Source: Prochlorococcus sp. AG-355-K03 (GTDB lineage Bacteria; Cyanobacteriota; Cyanobacteriia; PCC-6307; Cyanobiaceae). From it: 64,000 nt of DNA. How positions within the stretch are numbered: the first letter of the stretch is position 1; each line of letters opens with the position of its first letter. Under the pieces are notes generated by a model that saw nothing but the letters and a program-made list of their open reading frames with translations, ran no database searches and had not been told where the DNA came from. Position numbers and translations under genes: made by a program. Below are positions 30,149 through 40,102 of the stretch, piece by piece. The DNA lies in assembly GCA_003278685.1 (NCBI GenBank), contig QCDS01000003.1:1-64000 (forward strand), given 5' to 3'.

Positions 30149-30150
30149 TC

Positions 30151-30543
30151 TTATTCATTAATAAACTCTGAACAGCTATTTTCAATAACAACATCTATAA
30201 GTTCATCATTATTAGAAGTTTGCCATTTTGAATTGAATTGTGGAATTCCATTTATTGATGTATCTTTGAACTTTTTTTCATTGCAATTAATTCTCATTAC
30301 ATAAAGTGATAACTCTCTATCATCATCAGAATTAGTTGGATTCTTAAAGAACTTTGTTAATACACTTATTTCACCATTTGGGAGCGACTTGATACTCCCT
30401 TTATCAAGCCATTCTTTCCCATCATTATTCTCTTTTAGTAGGACCCAGTCAACATTTCCTATCGCATATGAATAGGAGGCAAAGTTAAAAATAAAGAGTA
30501 GAAGGCTTAAAGAAAAATAAAATAAATTAGAAATTATTCTCAT
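30151..30543 (-). CDS. Small secreted hypothetical protein
   Basis: A 130-aa protein starting at ATG 30541-30543 with a clear signal peptide (NLFYFSLSLLLFIFNFASYSYA, core about residues 5-26). The mature part contains WVLLKENNDGKEWLDKGSI and two conserved-looking cysteines (INCNEKK and ENSCSEF). A longer frame reaches TTG 30564 but would overlap accD and bury the signal peptide, so the shorter start is preferred. Function unknown; probably periplasmic. Confidence 0.7.
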   Translation of the reverse strand: MRIISNLFYFSLSLLLFIFNFASYSYAIGNVDWVLLKENNDGKEWLDKGSIKSLPNGEISVLTKFFKNPTNSDDDRELSLYVMRINCNEKKFKDTSINGIPQFNSKWQTSNNDELIDVVIENSCSEFINE

Positions 30544-30544
30544 T

Positions 30545-31426
30545 TTATATATTTGCTTCTGCAAGTTCTTTTACACCATGAATTTTTAAAATTTTAGTCA
30601 GAGTATCCTTGAGATCTTTTCTTTTTACTATTACATCAACAAAACCATGCTCAAGCAGATATTCAGCTGTTTGAAAATTATCAGGTAATTTTTCTCTTAA
30701 TGTTTGTTCTATAACCCTTCTTCCAGCAAATCCAATAAGTGCTTTAGGTTCCGCCAAAATTAAATCACCTAACATCGCAAAACTGGCTGTTACCCCTCCA
30801 GTAGTTGGATGAGTTAACAAGGGCATATATAGGAGATTTTTCTCTTTATGTTTTTTTAGTGCTCCAGATATTTTTGCCATTTGCATGAGACTTAACATAC
30901 CTTCTTGCATCCTTGCTCCTCCTGATGCGCAAACAATAAGAATTGGAAAATTTTCCAAAGTTGCTCTTTCAATTATTCTTGTAATTTTTTCACCAACTAC
31001 TGAACCCATGGAACCTCCCATAAATCTAAAATCCATAACAGCTAATGCTAAAGGCATTGAATTCACAGAACAGATACCTGTTACGACTCCATCTCTTAAA
31101 CCTGTACCTGCTTGACTTTCCTTAATTCGATCAGCATACGCTCTTCTATCTTTAAAACCCAAAGGATCTGTAGGACTTAGTGAACTATCAAATTCATTGA
31201 ATGAATTTTTATCAGCAATTATATTTATCCTTTCATCGCTATTAATCCTATTGTGGTGTCCACAATTACTACAAACATTGAAATTTGAAATTAGGTCTTT
31301 TCTATAGGCTACTTGCGAACACTCTGAACATTTAACCCATAAACCATCTCCTTCGTCAGTATCTTGGGAAACTTTCCCAACAAATTGATCTTTACGCCTT
31401 GCGGCAAACCAGTCGATTAATGACAC
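30545..31426 (-). CDS. accD: Acetyl-CoA carboxylase carboxyltransferase subunit beta
   Basis: AccD transfers the carboxyl group to acetyl-CoA in the first step of fatty acid synthesis. The 293-aa protein has the four-cysteine zinc finger (WVKCSEC, then [12 protein letters not shown], residues 31-58) and the crotonase-like core with [24 protein letters not shown] and [12 protein letters not shown]. AccA/B/C are elsewhere. Confidence 0.97.
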   Translation of the reverse strand: MSLIDWFAARRKDQFVGKVSQDTDEGDGLWVKCSECSQVAYRKDLISNFNVCSNCGHHNRINSDERINIIADKNSFNEFDSSLSPTDPLGFKDRRAYADRIKESQAGTGLRDGVVTGICSVNSMPLALAVMDFRFMGGSMGSVVGEKITRIIERATLENFPILIVCASGGARMQEGMLSLMQMAKISGALKKHKEKNLLYMPLLTHPTTGGVTASFAMLGDLILAEPKALIGFAGRRVIEQTLREKLPDNFQTAEYLLEHGFVDVIVKRKDLKDTLTKILKIHGVKELAEANI

Positions 31427-31565
31427 AACTTTTACTGTTTTTTCTATTTAAATCTAAGTAAGGTACTTTTATCAAGAAAGATATATAAAAATTTGAGATC
31501 CTCTAGATTAAAAACTTCTCAAAGTTAAAAAATAATGATCTGAGTTGATAATCGAAAATTAATTA

Positions 31566-32462
31566 TTATTTATTTTTCTCCTCAATCATTTTATGAATTA
31601 TTGGAGTGAGAATTAGTTCCATTGCGAATCCCATTTTTCCTCCATTTACAACGATACTTGTTGGACTTGACATGAATGAATCGTTAATCATTCCAAGCAA
31701 GTATTGAAAATCAATACCCCATTTTTCTCTTGCCCCTTTTCTGAAATGTATTATCACAAAGCTCTCATCAGGAGTTGGGATATTTCTGCATATGAAAGGA
31801 TTTGAAGTGTCAATTGTGGGAATTCTTTGGAAATTAATATCAGTTTTGCTGAATTGTGGGCAGATGTGATTTATATAATCAGGCATTCTTCTCAATATCG
31901 TATCCACAATGGTTTCCGCTGAGTAACCTCTTTCTGCGTTATCTCTATGGATTTTTTGAATCCACTCTAAATTTGTTATCGGAACAACGCCAACAAGTAA
32001 ATCAGCATAGGATGCCACATTGTATCCATCACCTTCTACCCCGCCATGCAAACCTTCATAAAAAAGTACGTCTGTTCCCTCAGGAATATCTTCCCATGGA
32101 GTAAATTGCCCAGGTTCTAGGGATGTCCCAAGTCTTGTATTATGTTCTTCTGCTTCTTCAAGACTATGTAGATAATATCTTTTTTTTCCTCCTCCAGTTT
32201 CACCATAGATTTTAAAAAGCTCTTCTAATTTGTCAAAAAGATTAGCCTCGGGACCAAAATGAGAGAAATTTTCACCTTTTGAAAGAGCGTCTGCCATCGC
32301 TTTTTTCATAGGCATTCTTTCAAATCTGTGGTAACTATCACCTTCTACAACTGCGGGAACAATATCTTCTCTGGCAAAAATATGCTCAAAGGCTCTTTTA
32401 ACTGTACTTGTTCCTGCTCCTGAAGATCCTGTTACAGCGACTACTGGATGACGTTTAGACAT
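31566..32462 (-). CDS. prk: Phosphoribulokinase, proteobacterial (class I) type
   Basis: PRK regenerates RuBP for Rubisco using ATP. This 298-aa protein has the P-loop VAVTGSSGAGTSTVKRAF (residues 8-25), VVEGDSYHRFER, LFYEGLHGG, VPITNLEWIQKI, and NPFICRNIPTPDESFVIIHFR. These match the shorter PrkB/CbbP class, not the ~330-aa redox-regulated plant type, whose N-terminal regulatory cysteine pair is absent here. If it is the only PRK in the genome it was probably acquired from proteobacteria. ATG start at 32462. Confidence 0.9.
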   Translation of the reverse strand: MSKRHPVVAVTGSSGAGTSTVKRAFEHIFAREDIVPAVVEGDSYHRFERMPMKKAMADALSKGENFSHFGPEANLFDKLEELFKIYGETGGGKKRYYLHSLEEAEEHNTRLGTSLEPGQFTPWEDIPEGTDVLFYEGLHGGVEGDGYNVASYADLLVGVVPITNLEWIQKIHRDNAERGYSAETIVDTILRRMPDYINHICPQFSKTDINFQRIPTIDTSNPFICRNIPTPDESFVIIHFRKGAREKWGIDFQYLLGMINDSFMSSPTSIVVNGGKMGFAMELILTPIIHKMIEEKNK

Positions 32463-32551
32463 TTTTTAAAAACAATATCTAATGATTCTGACAGGTCATA
32501 TGCCAACTTTATGTTTTACTTAAAAATATTTTTTTATTTATTAATTTTTTT

Positions 32552-33625
32552 TTAAATTTCATCCATTATTTTATCTCCGATTTCACTGCAAGATAATACT
32601 TCAGAAAACCCATCAGCTAAATCGGCTGTTCTAAATCCTTTTGATAAAACTTTATCAATGGCAGTTTCTAAATTTTCTGCAGCTTCTTCTTCATTTAATC
32701 CAATTTTTAACATCATGGAAGCAGATAAAAGCATTGCAATAGGATTCGCTATATTTTTACCTGCTATATCAGGAGCCGAACCATGAACCGGTTCAAAAAC
32801 CCCTGGTCCATCATTGTTTAGAGAAGCAGAAGGAAGCATACCAATAGAACCAGTTAACATTGCAGCTAAGTCGCTTAAAATATCTCCAAATAAATTACTT
32901 GTTAAAATTACATCAAATTGACCAGGATCTCTAACTAATTGCATTGCTGCATTATCAACGTACATATTGCTTAGAGATATATTTTTATCTTTTGAGGTGA
33001 TATTTAAAACTGTATCTCTCCACAATTGACTAACCTCAAGAACGTTTGATTTATCAACAGAACATATTTTTTTATTTCTTTGGTTAGCAATTTTTATTGC
33101 TATTTCTGTTATTCTCTCTATCTCGGCTGAATCATAAACCATCGTATTGAAAGCTTTTGGGATTTTTGTATCTGTTATATGTCCTCTTGGTTTTCCAAAA
33201 TAAATTCCCCCTATTAATTCTCTTACAACAATAAGATCTACATGCTCAACGATTTCTTTTTTTAATGTACTTGAATCTAGTAGAGATTTTCTTATTTTGA
33301 CAGGCCTGATATTTGCAAAGAGGTTTAGGGCGGATCTTAACTTTAGTAATCCACTTTCTGGCCTTAATTCTCTTGCAAGAGAGTCATATTTAATATCTCC
33401 TACACATGCTAAAAGTACAGCATCACTTTTTTTGCATTGATCAAGTGTCTTATCTGGAGCAGGACTCCCATATTTTTCATAAGCTATCCCTCCAAATAAT
33501 TCTTCAATAATCTCAATATCGAAATTATGATATTTTGAAAGCTTTTTTAAAACTTTTTTTGAAACTTCTGAAATCTCTGGTCCAATTCCGTCCCCTGACA
33601 ATAAAACTATCTTATATTTCTTCAT
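32552..33625 (-). CDS. leuB: 3-isopropylmalate dehydrogenase
   Basis: LeuB oxidatively decarboxylates 3-isopropylmalate in leucine synthesis. The 357-aa protein shows LLSGDGIGPEIS near residue 8, RPESGLLKLRSALNLFANIRP near 93, VRELIGGIYFGKPRG near 135, and the NAD-binding EPVHGSAPDIAGKNIANP near 276, typical of LeuB rather than isocitrate dehydrogenase. The lpxD gene lies just upstream on the same strand. Confidence 0.95.
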   Translation of the reverse strand: MKKYKIVLLSGDGIGPEISEVSKKVLKKLSKYHNFDIEIIEELFGGIAYEKYGSPAPDKTLDQCKKSDAVLLACVGDIKYDSLARELRPESGLLKLRSALNLFANIRPVKIRKSLLDSSTLKKEIVEHVDLIVVRELIGGIYFGKPRGHITDTKIPKAFNTMVYDSAEIERITEIAIKIANQRNKKICSVDKSNVLEVSQLWRDTVLNITSKDKNISLSNMYVDNAAMQLVRDPGQFDVILTSNLFGDILSDLAAMLTGSIGMLPSASLNNDGPGVFEPVHGSAPDIAGKNIANPIAMLLSASMMLKIGLNEEEAAENLETAIDKVLSKGFRTADLADGFSEVLSCSEIGDKIMDEI

Positions 33626-33654
33626 TTGAATTTTTGTTTATTAAGAACAATAAA

Positions 33655-34689
33655 TTATTGCTTGTCTAATTGTCTAAGTTTTTTTGCTAATTCTGGTAAT
33701 TTTTTAAAAATACTTGAACTCCTTAGCCATGATTTATTTTCCATCGCGGGGAAACCACTAATTACCTTGCCATCTTCTATGTCACAATGGATTCCGCATT
33801 TTGAACTCGCAATGACATTATTACCAACTTTTACTCTATTATTGACTCCTACTTGCCCTGCCAAAATAACACCATCTCCAATATTTGCTCCTCCAGCTAT
33901 ACCAACTTGAGCTGCAATTGCACAATTCTTTCCAATTTTAACTCCATGACCTATTTGTATTAAATTATCTAATTTTGTTCCCTCATCAATAAAAGTAAAT
34001 CCAACTGCGGGCCTATCAATACAACAATTCGTTCCAATTTCAACAAAACTCATTATTTTTACACCACCCTTTTGAGGCATCTTTACCCATTTGCCATTTT
34101 TAGGAATAAAACCAAATCCCTCTGATCCAATAACAGAATTTGAATTAATTACACAATTATTTTTTAGAGTGGTATTTTCGTAAATAACACAATTTGGATG
34201 AATTATATTATTTTTTCCTATTAGAACATTGCCTAAAATTGATGCTCCAGAAAGAATATGATTATTGTCACCAATTACAGTATTTTCTCCAATGTATACA
34301 TTAGGTCCAATATGGCAATCTGCTCCAATTATTGCTGTTTTATCTATAATCGCTGAAGCGTGAATTCCTGGTTTGAAATTAATAGTTTTATATAAACAAT
34401 CCAATACTTCTGCAAATGCAATTCTTGGGTTTTTAACGATTATGTTTGATATATTGAGTTTCCTTAGGGCACTAACGATTGCATCGTTATTAGTAGTTAT
34501 TATTGCTGATGCTTTAGTTTGATCTAATTTTTCTTTAAGGATATTATTTTCTTCTAAAAAAGATATTTGATGTTTAACTGCAGCATCTAATGAGGCAGCA
34601 TCATCTATATATAAATCTTCAAAAATATTGGCACTAATAAAATTTGAATTTCCTTTTTTTATTAGATCAACTAAATCACTTAAAAGCAT
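33655..34689 (-). CDS. lpxD: UDP-3-O-acylglucosamine N-acyltransferase
   Basis: LpxD adds the N-linked acyl chain in lipid A synthesis. The 344-aa protein has an N-terminal uridine-binding domain (about 1-100) and then a left-handed beta helix of hexapeptide repeats (IGADCHIGPNVYIGENTVIGDNN and others), with the catalytic His in LIQIGHGVKIG near 244 and the C-terminal helix with LP-LAKKLRQL. Together with lptB it shows the cell makes LPS. ATG 34687-34689. Confidence 0.94.
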   Translation of the reverse strand: MLLSDLVDLIKKGNSNFISANIFEDLYIDDAASLDAAVKHQISFLEENNILKEKLDQTKASAIITTNNDAIVSALRKLNISNIIVKNPRIAFAEVLDCLYKTINFKPGIHASAIIDKTAIIGADCHIGPNVYIGENTVIGDNNHILSGASILGNVLIGKNNIIHPNCVIYENTTLKNNCVINSNSVIGSEGFGFIPKNGKWVKMPQKGGVKIMSFVEIGTNCCIDRPAVGFTFIDEGTKLDNLIQIGHGVKIGKNCAIAAQVGIAGGANIGDGVILAGQVGVNNRVKVGNNVIASSKCGIHCDIEDGKVISGFPAMENKSWLRSSSIFKKLPELAKKLRQLDKQ

Positions 34690-34709
34690 TTTTCAGTTTT
34701 AATTTTTTT

Positions 34710-35792
34710 CTAAGAGAGAGCAAGAACATCTCTGTGTACGACAATTATCGAGGAGTTGTTATTTTCTTTATTATTTAAGATACTTCTTAATTTGTCGCTA
34801 CTTATTGATACTAAACCTTTTGCAACCTCTTTATCATTTGTATTTACGATTTTAACTGCCTGATTAATCGTAAAGTTTCCTTCTACATTCTTAACACCAA
34901 CCGCTAAAAGTGAGGCACCATTTTTTTTGATTGCAAATGAAGCGCCATCATCTAAAGTAATTTTCCCTACTGTTTGAATTGCATGTGAAAGCCAACTTTT
35001 TTTGTTTCCTATAGGTTTTTCTAATGGATAAAATAAAGTTCCAATTTTATTATCATTAAAAATTTCAATTAAGTTTTTTTTATTAGTTCCATCAACTAGT
35101 TGGACTTCGACTCCTCCTTTTGTTGCTATTTCTGCAGAAATTAATTTTGTAGAAATTCCTCCTGTTCCCCATTCATTATTTGAGTTTTGATTATTTTTAT
35201 CTTTAATATCCTTTAATTCACTATTATGGACTTCTTTAATAGGTTGCGCATCTTGATTATTACGTGGATCTTTTGAGTATAGATTTTCAATATCGGTTAA
35301 TAAAATAAGCTTGTTAGCATTTATAGCCAAGGCAACTAAAGCAGAGAGGGTATCATTATCTCCATATTTAAGCTCTTCATTTGCTACGGTATCATTTTCG
35401 TTTACTATTGGAATAACATTTAAATCGATTAATTTTTTTAAAGTTTTTGAAGCGTTATTGAAGGATTCTCGTGAATTGAAATCAGCTTTAGTTATTAAAA
35501 TTTGAGCAATATTATGACCTAATTTATTAAATACTTTATCGTATAAGGACATTAAATTAACTTGACCTACTGCAGCAGTAGCTTGAAGGGTACTTAAATC
35601 ATTTGGTCTCGTTTTAATATTTAATTTTTGGCAACCCAATCCGACGGCTCCACTAGTTACTAAAATTAATTTGTTTCCTTTTGAAAGAAAACTTGTAAAG
35701 GATCTAGCAAGGTTTTCAATAACTTCTTCTGTAGATGTTTCCTCTGTTCCTCTTAAAATACTAGTACCAATTTTTATAACCCAAGTTTTCAT
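34710..35792 (-). CDS. proB: Glutamate 5-kinase
   Basis: ProB phosphorylates glutamate in the first step of proline synthesis. The 360-aa protein has an amino acid kinase domain ([10 protein letters not shown] at the start, [10 protein letters not shown] near 63, [24 protein letters not shown] near 133) and a C-terminal PUA domain. It overlaps the stop of the YqeG-like gene upstream by 4 bases, so the two are translationally coupled. Confidence 0.96.
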   Translation of the reverse strand: MKTWVIKIGTSILRGTEETSTEEVIENLARSFTSFLSKGNKLILVTSGAVGLGCQKLNIKTRPNDLSTLQATAAVGQVNLMSLYDKVFNKLGHNIAQILITKADFNSRESFNNASKTLKKLIDLNVIPIVNENDTVANEELKYGDNDTLSALVALAINANKLILLTDIENLYSKDPRNNQDAQPIKEVHNSELKDIKDKNNQNSNNEWGTGGISTKLISAEIATKGGVEVQLVDGTNKKNLIEIFNDNKIGTLFYPLEKPIGNKKSWLSHAIQTVGKITLDDGASFAIKKNGASLLAVGVKNVEGNFTINQAVKIVNTNDKEVAKGLVSISSDKLRSILNNKENNNSSIIVVHRDVLALS

Positions 35793-36283
35793 TTTATAAA
35801 ATGAGAAATTAATTTTTCTATTATCAAAGTTAAATTAAATTTTATAGGCAAGCCATCTCTATTTAATCGCTTAACTAATATTGTTTTTATATCACATCTA
35901 TTCCCAACAATAATATCTGTAAAAATTCTGTCGCCAATAATGGCAATATTTTTTGGCTCTCTGCCAATTTCTTTGATAGCAGACAAAGTTACTTTTGTTC
36001 TTGGTTTTGATGCATTGTACTTGTACCTTAAATTTAATTCTTTCGCTATTTTTGCGATTCTTTTTTTTGATGGATTATTACTTATTAGATACAAGGAGAA
36101 AAGTTTTTTAGATTCTATGATCCAATTTTTTACAGCTTTTGGGATCATATTAGATTTTCTATTTACTAGAGTTCCATCCACATCTAGCAATAAAGAATTA
36201 ATTCCTTTTTTTTGCAATTCAGATTGAGAAATATTATATATTGGTAAGTCTGAATCCCAATTGACTTTTAGGATAGATCTCAT
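35789..36283 (-). CDS. YqeG family HAD-IIIA phosphatase
   Basis: A 164-aa haloacid-dehalogenase fold phosphatase. HAD motif I is [14 protein letters not shown] near residue 31, motif II is LISNNPSK near 68, the lysine segment is SKPRTK near 92, and motif IV is [15 protein letters not shown] near 114. The family includes mitochondrial phosphatidylglycerophosphatase GEP4, so a PGP phosphatase role is possible: pgsA, which makes PGP, is also in this window (inference). It overlaps proB by 4 bases. Confidence 0.85.
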   Translation of the reverse strand: MRSILKVNWDSDLPIYNISQSELQKKGINSLLLDVDGTLVNRKSNMIPKAVKNWIIESKKLFSLYLISNNPSKKRIAKIAKELNLRYKYNASKPRTKVTLSAIKEIGREPKNIAIIGDRIFTDIIVGNRCDIKTILVKRLNRDGLPIKFNLTLIIEKLISHFIK

Positions 36284-36288
36284 TGATT

Positions 36289-36825
36289 TTAAGAACTACT
36301 TTTTTCAAGCTCAGTTTCAATCAAAGGTTGAATTCTATCGAACTCATCATCTTCAACTAATAAGGCACCTTTGTCTTTTAATTTACCCACAATAAAAAAA
36401 GGATCTAGTGGTATATATAAACCATATTCTTGATCAAAAAGATTAAAGTTAACGAGCAATTCATAACTCTCACTATAATCATCGACGTAATCTTCTTCTA
36501 ATTCATCGTAAATTGGTTCTTCAAGTTCTCCTGATACTGTTAATGTAACTGCTGATCTGATAAGTCTTAAATCATGTTCTTGAAGAACTGCTTCAGCATT
36601 TTTTAGTATTTGTTCATTTTTATCTATTTTCTCAATTAATTCAGGTTCATCTTTTTCATTTATCTTAAAAAGACTTACTGGAGTATCAACTGGCGTTAAT
36701 AAAGCATATTCTTGGCCCTCAACACTTACTAATTGTTCAAGATAACAAAATAGCTCGTTTCCATTTGAGTCATTTAATAAAAGAGTCTGTGCATCATAAT
36801 TATCATTTGAATTGGCTTCTTTCAT
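36289..36825 (-). CDS. DUF3727 family protein
   Basis: A 178-aa very acidic protein matching the cyanobacterial/plastid DUF3727 family: an N-terminal DUF1292-like part (LLLNDSNGNELFCYLEQLVSVEGQEYALLTPVDTP split by the display limit: key words are ELFCYLE and YALLTPVD) and a C-terminal half with NLFDQEYGLYIPLDPFFIVGK. Function unknown. It sits 5 bases before the YqeG-like gene and 26 after ruvX. Confidence 0.82.
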   Translation of the reverse strand: MKEANSNDNYDAQTLLLNDSNGNELFCYLEQLVSVEGQEYALLTPVDTPVSLFKINEKDEPELIEKIDKNEQILKNAEAVLQEHDLRLIRSAVTLTVSGELEEPIYDELEEDYVDDYSESYELLVNFNLFDQEYGLYIPLDPFFIVGKLKDKGALLVEDDEFDRIQPLIETELEKSSS

Positions 36826-36851
36826 TTAAAAATTATCTATCCTTTTTAATA

Positions 36852-37313
36852 CTAATATTTTATCTGACGTTTACCAGCTATTTCTTCTAATTCAGGACCC
36901 TCTTCGATCCATTGTTCAAGTATTATTTTTGCTGAAAAACTATCAATCAATCCGGATTTATCTTTTTTTATTCCAAATCTATATGAAGATTCCCAAGTTG
37001 AACTATGTTCGTTGACATACGAAAATGGAAGATTTAATTCATTTGAAAGTAATTGACCGTAATTTTTACAGTCAATAGCTTGAGTGGTCATTTTACCTTC
37101 CTCATCAAGGGGAATACCCACAATAAAACCAGTCAAATTAAATTCATATATATAATTTCTAATGATTTTAATCTCTTGATTATTTTTAAATCTTTTTACT
37201 GCTGGAAGTATATTTGATGTTATGCAGAGAGGATCACAATAAGCTAATCCTATTCTTTTGGTACCTATATCCAAACTCAAAATTGACTTGGGTTTGGGTT
37301 TGCAAAATTTCAC
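36852..37313 (-). CDS. ruvX: Putative Holliday junction resolvase RuvX/YqgF
   Basis: A 153-aa RNase H-fold nuclease. The family signature is [16 protein letters not shown] at residues 13-28 with the catalytic Asp, followed by [17 protein letters not shown] near 64 and a C-terminal [12 protein letters not shown]. YqgF proteins act in rRNA processing or junction resolution. The start overlaps the upstream GNAT-like gene by 4 bases (ATGA-type coupling). Confidence 0.92.
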   Translation of the reverse strand: MKFCKPKPKSILSLDIGTKRIGLAYCDPLCITSNILPAVKRFKNNQEIKIIRNYIYEFNLTGFIVGIPLDEEGKMTTQAIDCKNYGQLLSNELNLPFSYVNEHSSTWESSYRFGIKKDKSGLIDSFSAKIILEQWIEEGPELEEIAGKRQIKY

Positions 37314-38365
37314 TTTGTTTTTAATGGAAAAGGAGATGGATATGGATTACCTTGGGGACTTAATTTTTCAAAGATTGAGTCCAAAGATTGATTTATTATA
37401 TTGACTTGTTTGGTTTCATTCTTGACTATTGTGTTCCTGATAAGAATTATTTCTTGATTTTCTTCTTTGAGATTACATTCTTCGAGAAAAAGATTTAATT
37501 GAGAATTTTCTTTATAGGTTTTTAAATATGAAACAGGTGATTTTTCAAAAAATCTTTTTATAAATTCTTTTAAAATAGAATTGAATCTCTTATCCCAATA
37601 TCTACTTATAGTTAAAGTATAAATTTCTTCATTTTGATAATTAATATCTTTTAAAATTGTACATAAAACTGAATTTTCATGTATTAAGGCACCACTTTTA
37701 GAGTTATTCCTTTTAAGAATGTCGTCTTGATCAAAATCTAAAATATTTCTTATTAAAGGAGATTGATTTGATCTTATGAAATTAACTATTTTTAATATAT
37801 TTTGTTTATTAATGTTTTGGAATTCATTAATTAATGAATAGGCATTGGTATTTTGATTTATGGATTTATCTAGATCAGAACTATTCCAAAGGATTATCTC
37901 TCCTAAAGGTTGAAAGCCTAATTCTCTTGAAGTTGATATGAGGTCAACATTATTTATATCAGCGTTAATTATCCAACTTGAAGTTTTGATGTCTTTTATT
38001 GAGATAGATTTTTTTATCAATCCTAAAGTTAATTGTTTACCTGTTAAAGAACACTTGTTGTTTATCAATTTGGGCTTTGATATTTTTAAGCAAGTCTCTT
38101 TTTTGTTTAAAGGAAAAATATTCAAATAACCAATAATTTCGTTTCCATGTATAGCAATTATGCATTTATTTTTATTTTTCTTAAGATTATTTAAAAAAAT
38201 TTTTAAGTCATCAAAGGTATTTATAATTGCCATCTTTAAAAACCAATTATTCAATTCCTTATTTTTAATATCTATTAAAAGATTTATGTGCCTTATATGG
38301 AGTTCTTCAAAAGTTACTTCCATTCCTTTTTTAGATTGAAAAGAATAAGAGGTATCTTTTTTCAT
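37310..38365 (-). CDS. GNAT-like protein, cyanobacterial family
   Basis: A 351-aa protein of uncertain function. The first 160 residues look like a diverged GNAT acetyltransferase fold ([19 protein letters not shown] near residue 68, then [24 protein letters not shown], where the A/N-x-x-x-L-GF pattern is typical). A second, weaker repeat may follow. It starts immediately after the stop of the CofE-like gene (no gap) and overlaps ruvX by 4 bases, so it is part of a tightly coupled run. Confidence 0.7.
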   Translation of the reverse strand: MKKDTSYSFQSKKGMEVTFEELHIRHINLLIDIKNKELNNWFLKMAIINTFDDLKIFLNNLKKNKNKCIIAIHGNEIIGYLNIFPLNKKETCLKISKPKLINNKCSLTGKQLTLGLIKKSISIKDIKTSSWIINADINNVDLISTSRELGFQPLGEIILWNSSDLDKSINQNTNAYSLINEFQNINKQNILKIVNFIRSNQSPLIRNILDFDQDDILKRNNSKSGALIHENSVLCTILKDINYQNEEIYTLTISRYWDKRFNSILKEFIKRFFEKSPVSYLKTYKENSQLNLFLEECNLKEENQEIILIRNTIVKNETKQVNIINQSLDSIFEKLSPQGNPYPSPFPLKTK

Positions 38366-39532
38366 TTACTTTTTTTCTCTTATTAATACTATAGGGGTTT
38401 TTTCATCTCCATTGCCAGCTGGATTAGATATTAAGTTTCTTTTGAGTATTTTATTTACTGTTTTATTTGAACTAGCTAAGACTTTCACACCTCCAAGATC
38501 ATTAACATCGACTACAGCGACATCTATATTAAGATGATTAGAGACCTCCCTACAAAATAAATCCGCATTTAGAGGACCCATAACTATACTCTTGTCATAT
38601 GGTGTAACTGTACCGCTTATATCATCAATGAGAGATGATTCTGAACCAGTTAACCTATAGAACATACCTTTAATACCAATTAATTTGAAGAGAAATCCAA
38701 CAAATAGCGCAAAGGTTATTCTTGTGACTCCGATTCTATTTATTAATAATTGCATGCCGCAAGCTGTTGCGAGACTGCTTGTAGGATGAAAAAAATAACA
38801 TAAAGCTTTGGAAAATAAACTATATTCTAAATTTTGGGGGGAAATATATCTATTTTGCATAATCGCTAACGGACTCTCACCGATTGTTAAAATATCATTT
38901 TTTTCAACAATTCCTTTGCAGTATTCAATCACAGTATTTACTGGGTTATCAAAGCAACCAAGTAAATCAGTTTTAATAGCAAAAGCTTTATATTTATTAT
39001 TTAAAGGAATTTCAAAAACTTCTTTCGGCCTTTGTTTTTGACCATCTAAGTTAATTAAAAAACAATCCTTATTATTTGAAATACCAAAATGTCCATAGTT
39101 CTCCCAAAATACTTTTAACCATAGATATTTTATTTTTTTTCTAAAATTGCTATTGCTAAATTTATATATGATTCTTACAAATAATTCAGAATTCGACTTG
39201 ATAATTATTGTTGGCCAGTAATTATTTAAATTCTTAATTTTATTATTTTCATATATATAAATATCTTCTTCATAATTAAAATTTTGACAATATTCGTTAC
39301 CTTTATTTTTAAAAAAATCTAATTCAAAATTTATATTAGTTACCATTGTCTCTTTGTTTTTACTTTTATTTTTTATTTTTAAATTAATAATTAATTCGTT
39401 TAAACCATCCTTTTTTTTGATTTTGTAATTTATAGGTATTAGATTTAACTTTGATTTGGGTGAGTTTTTAATATATAAATCTGAAAGAATTAAAAAAATT
39501 AAAAGAAATAACAGGATATTTATTAATATCAT
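38366..39532 (-). CDS. Membrane-anchored CofE-like protein (F420:gamma-glutamyl ligase family)
   Basis: A 388-aa protein with an N-terminal membrane helix (about residues 2-20), a domain of about 130 residues with beta character, then a CofE/FbiB-like domain from about 165: AIKTDLLGCFDNPVNTVIEYCKGIVEKNDILTIGES (in pieces: KTDLLG, VEKNDILTIGESPLAI), GSESSLIDDISGTVTPYDKS and ADLFCREVSNHLNIDVAVVDVNDLGG. The family adds glutamates to coenzyme F420, yet no F420 synthesis gene is seen here, so the substrate is probably different. It is directly followed by the GNAT-like gene. Confidence 0.75.
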   Translation of the reverse strand: MILINILLFLLIFLILSDLYIKNSPKSKLNLIPINYKIKKKDGLNELIINLKIKNKSKNKETMVTNINFELDFFKNKGNEYCQNFNYEEDIYIYENNKIKNLNNYWPTIIIKSNSELFVRIIYKFSNSNFRKKIKYLWLKVFWENYGHFGISNNKDCFLINLDGQKQRPKEVFEIPLNNKYKAFAIKTDLLGCFDNPVNTVIEYCKGIVEKNDILTIGESPLAIMQNRYISPQNLEYSLFSKALCYFFHPTSSLATACGMQLLINRIGVTRITFALFVGFLFKLIGIKGMFYRLTGSESSLIDDISGTVTPYDKSIVMGPLNADLFCREVSNHLNIDVAVVDVNDLGGVKVLASSNKTVNKILKRNLISNPAGNGDEKTPIVLIREKK

Positions 39533-39539
39533 TTTTTAA

Positions 39540-40088
39540 TTAATTATTGTTTTTATCTTTTTTTTCAGAAATGATACTGTTGTATTCATTAAAAGTTTCT
39601 ACAGAAAATGTTGTATCTTCTATATTAATTCCTTTTAGTTCTCCTATAACTTTGTTTAATTCATCGATATTAATCAATCCATTTTTATCATATTTAACTT
39701 CACCATCACTATTTAAAATTATCGTCTGTGGAATTAATCCGTTCCAATAATAATTAGGTTCATTTCTAAGATCAGACTTTTCTTTATCCTGTAATTCATC
39801 AGTAGTTAGTGCAATGATATCTATATTATTTCTCCATATCAAATCCAAACCAGATATTATCGGAGCCATAGCTTTACTATCTGAACTATCGTCAAGATAA
39901 AAAAATAAAACTGCGACTCTTTTATTTTTTAATGATTCTTGAAGAGTTGTCTGGGGAGGAACTATAGCCCCATTACCTGCATATATAGGAAAAATGTTGC
40001 CATCGTAACTATTAGTATCTCTTGAGGCATTTGCTTTATATGGACTTAAGAAAATTAATGCTATTAGGATCCATTGAATTATTTTCAT
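39540..40088 (-). CDS. Thylakoid photosystem I accumulation factor, thioredoxin-like
   Basis: A 182-aa protein with a signal peptide (WILIALIFLSPYKANA, cleavage near residue 21) and a thioredoxin-like fold (VAVLFFYLDDSSDSKAMAP near residue 54, PQTIILNSDGEV near 119). The redox CxxC motif is absent. It resembles the cyanobacterial family annotated as thylakoid membrane PSI accumulation factor, so a structural role in PSI biogenesis is plausible. It is 7 bases upstream of the CofE-like gene on the same strand. Confidence 0.75.
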   Translation of the reverse strand: MKIIQWILIALIFLSPYKANASRDTNSYDGNIFPIYAGNGAIVPPQTTLQESLKNKRVAVLFFYLDDSSDSKAMAPIISGLDLIWRNNIDIIALTTDELQDKEKSDLRNEPNYYWNGLIPQTIILNSDGEVKYDKNGLINIDELNKVIGELKGINIEDTTFSVETFNEYNSIISEKKDKNNN

Positions 40089-40102
40089 TAAAGTTTAAAA
40101 AC

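Noticed and set aside
30544..30564. Longer N-terminus (TTG 30564) for the secreted gene behind accD
   Set aside because: It overlaps the accD end and puts charged residues ahead of the signal peptide; the ATG at 30543 is more natural.
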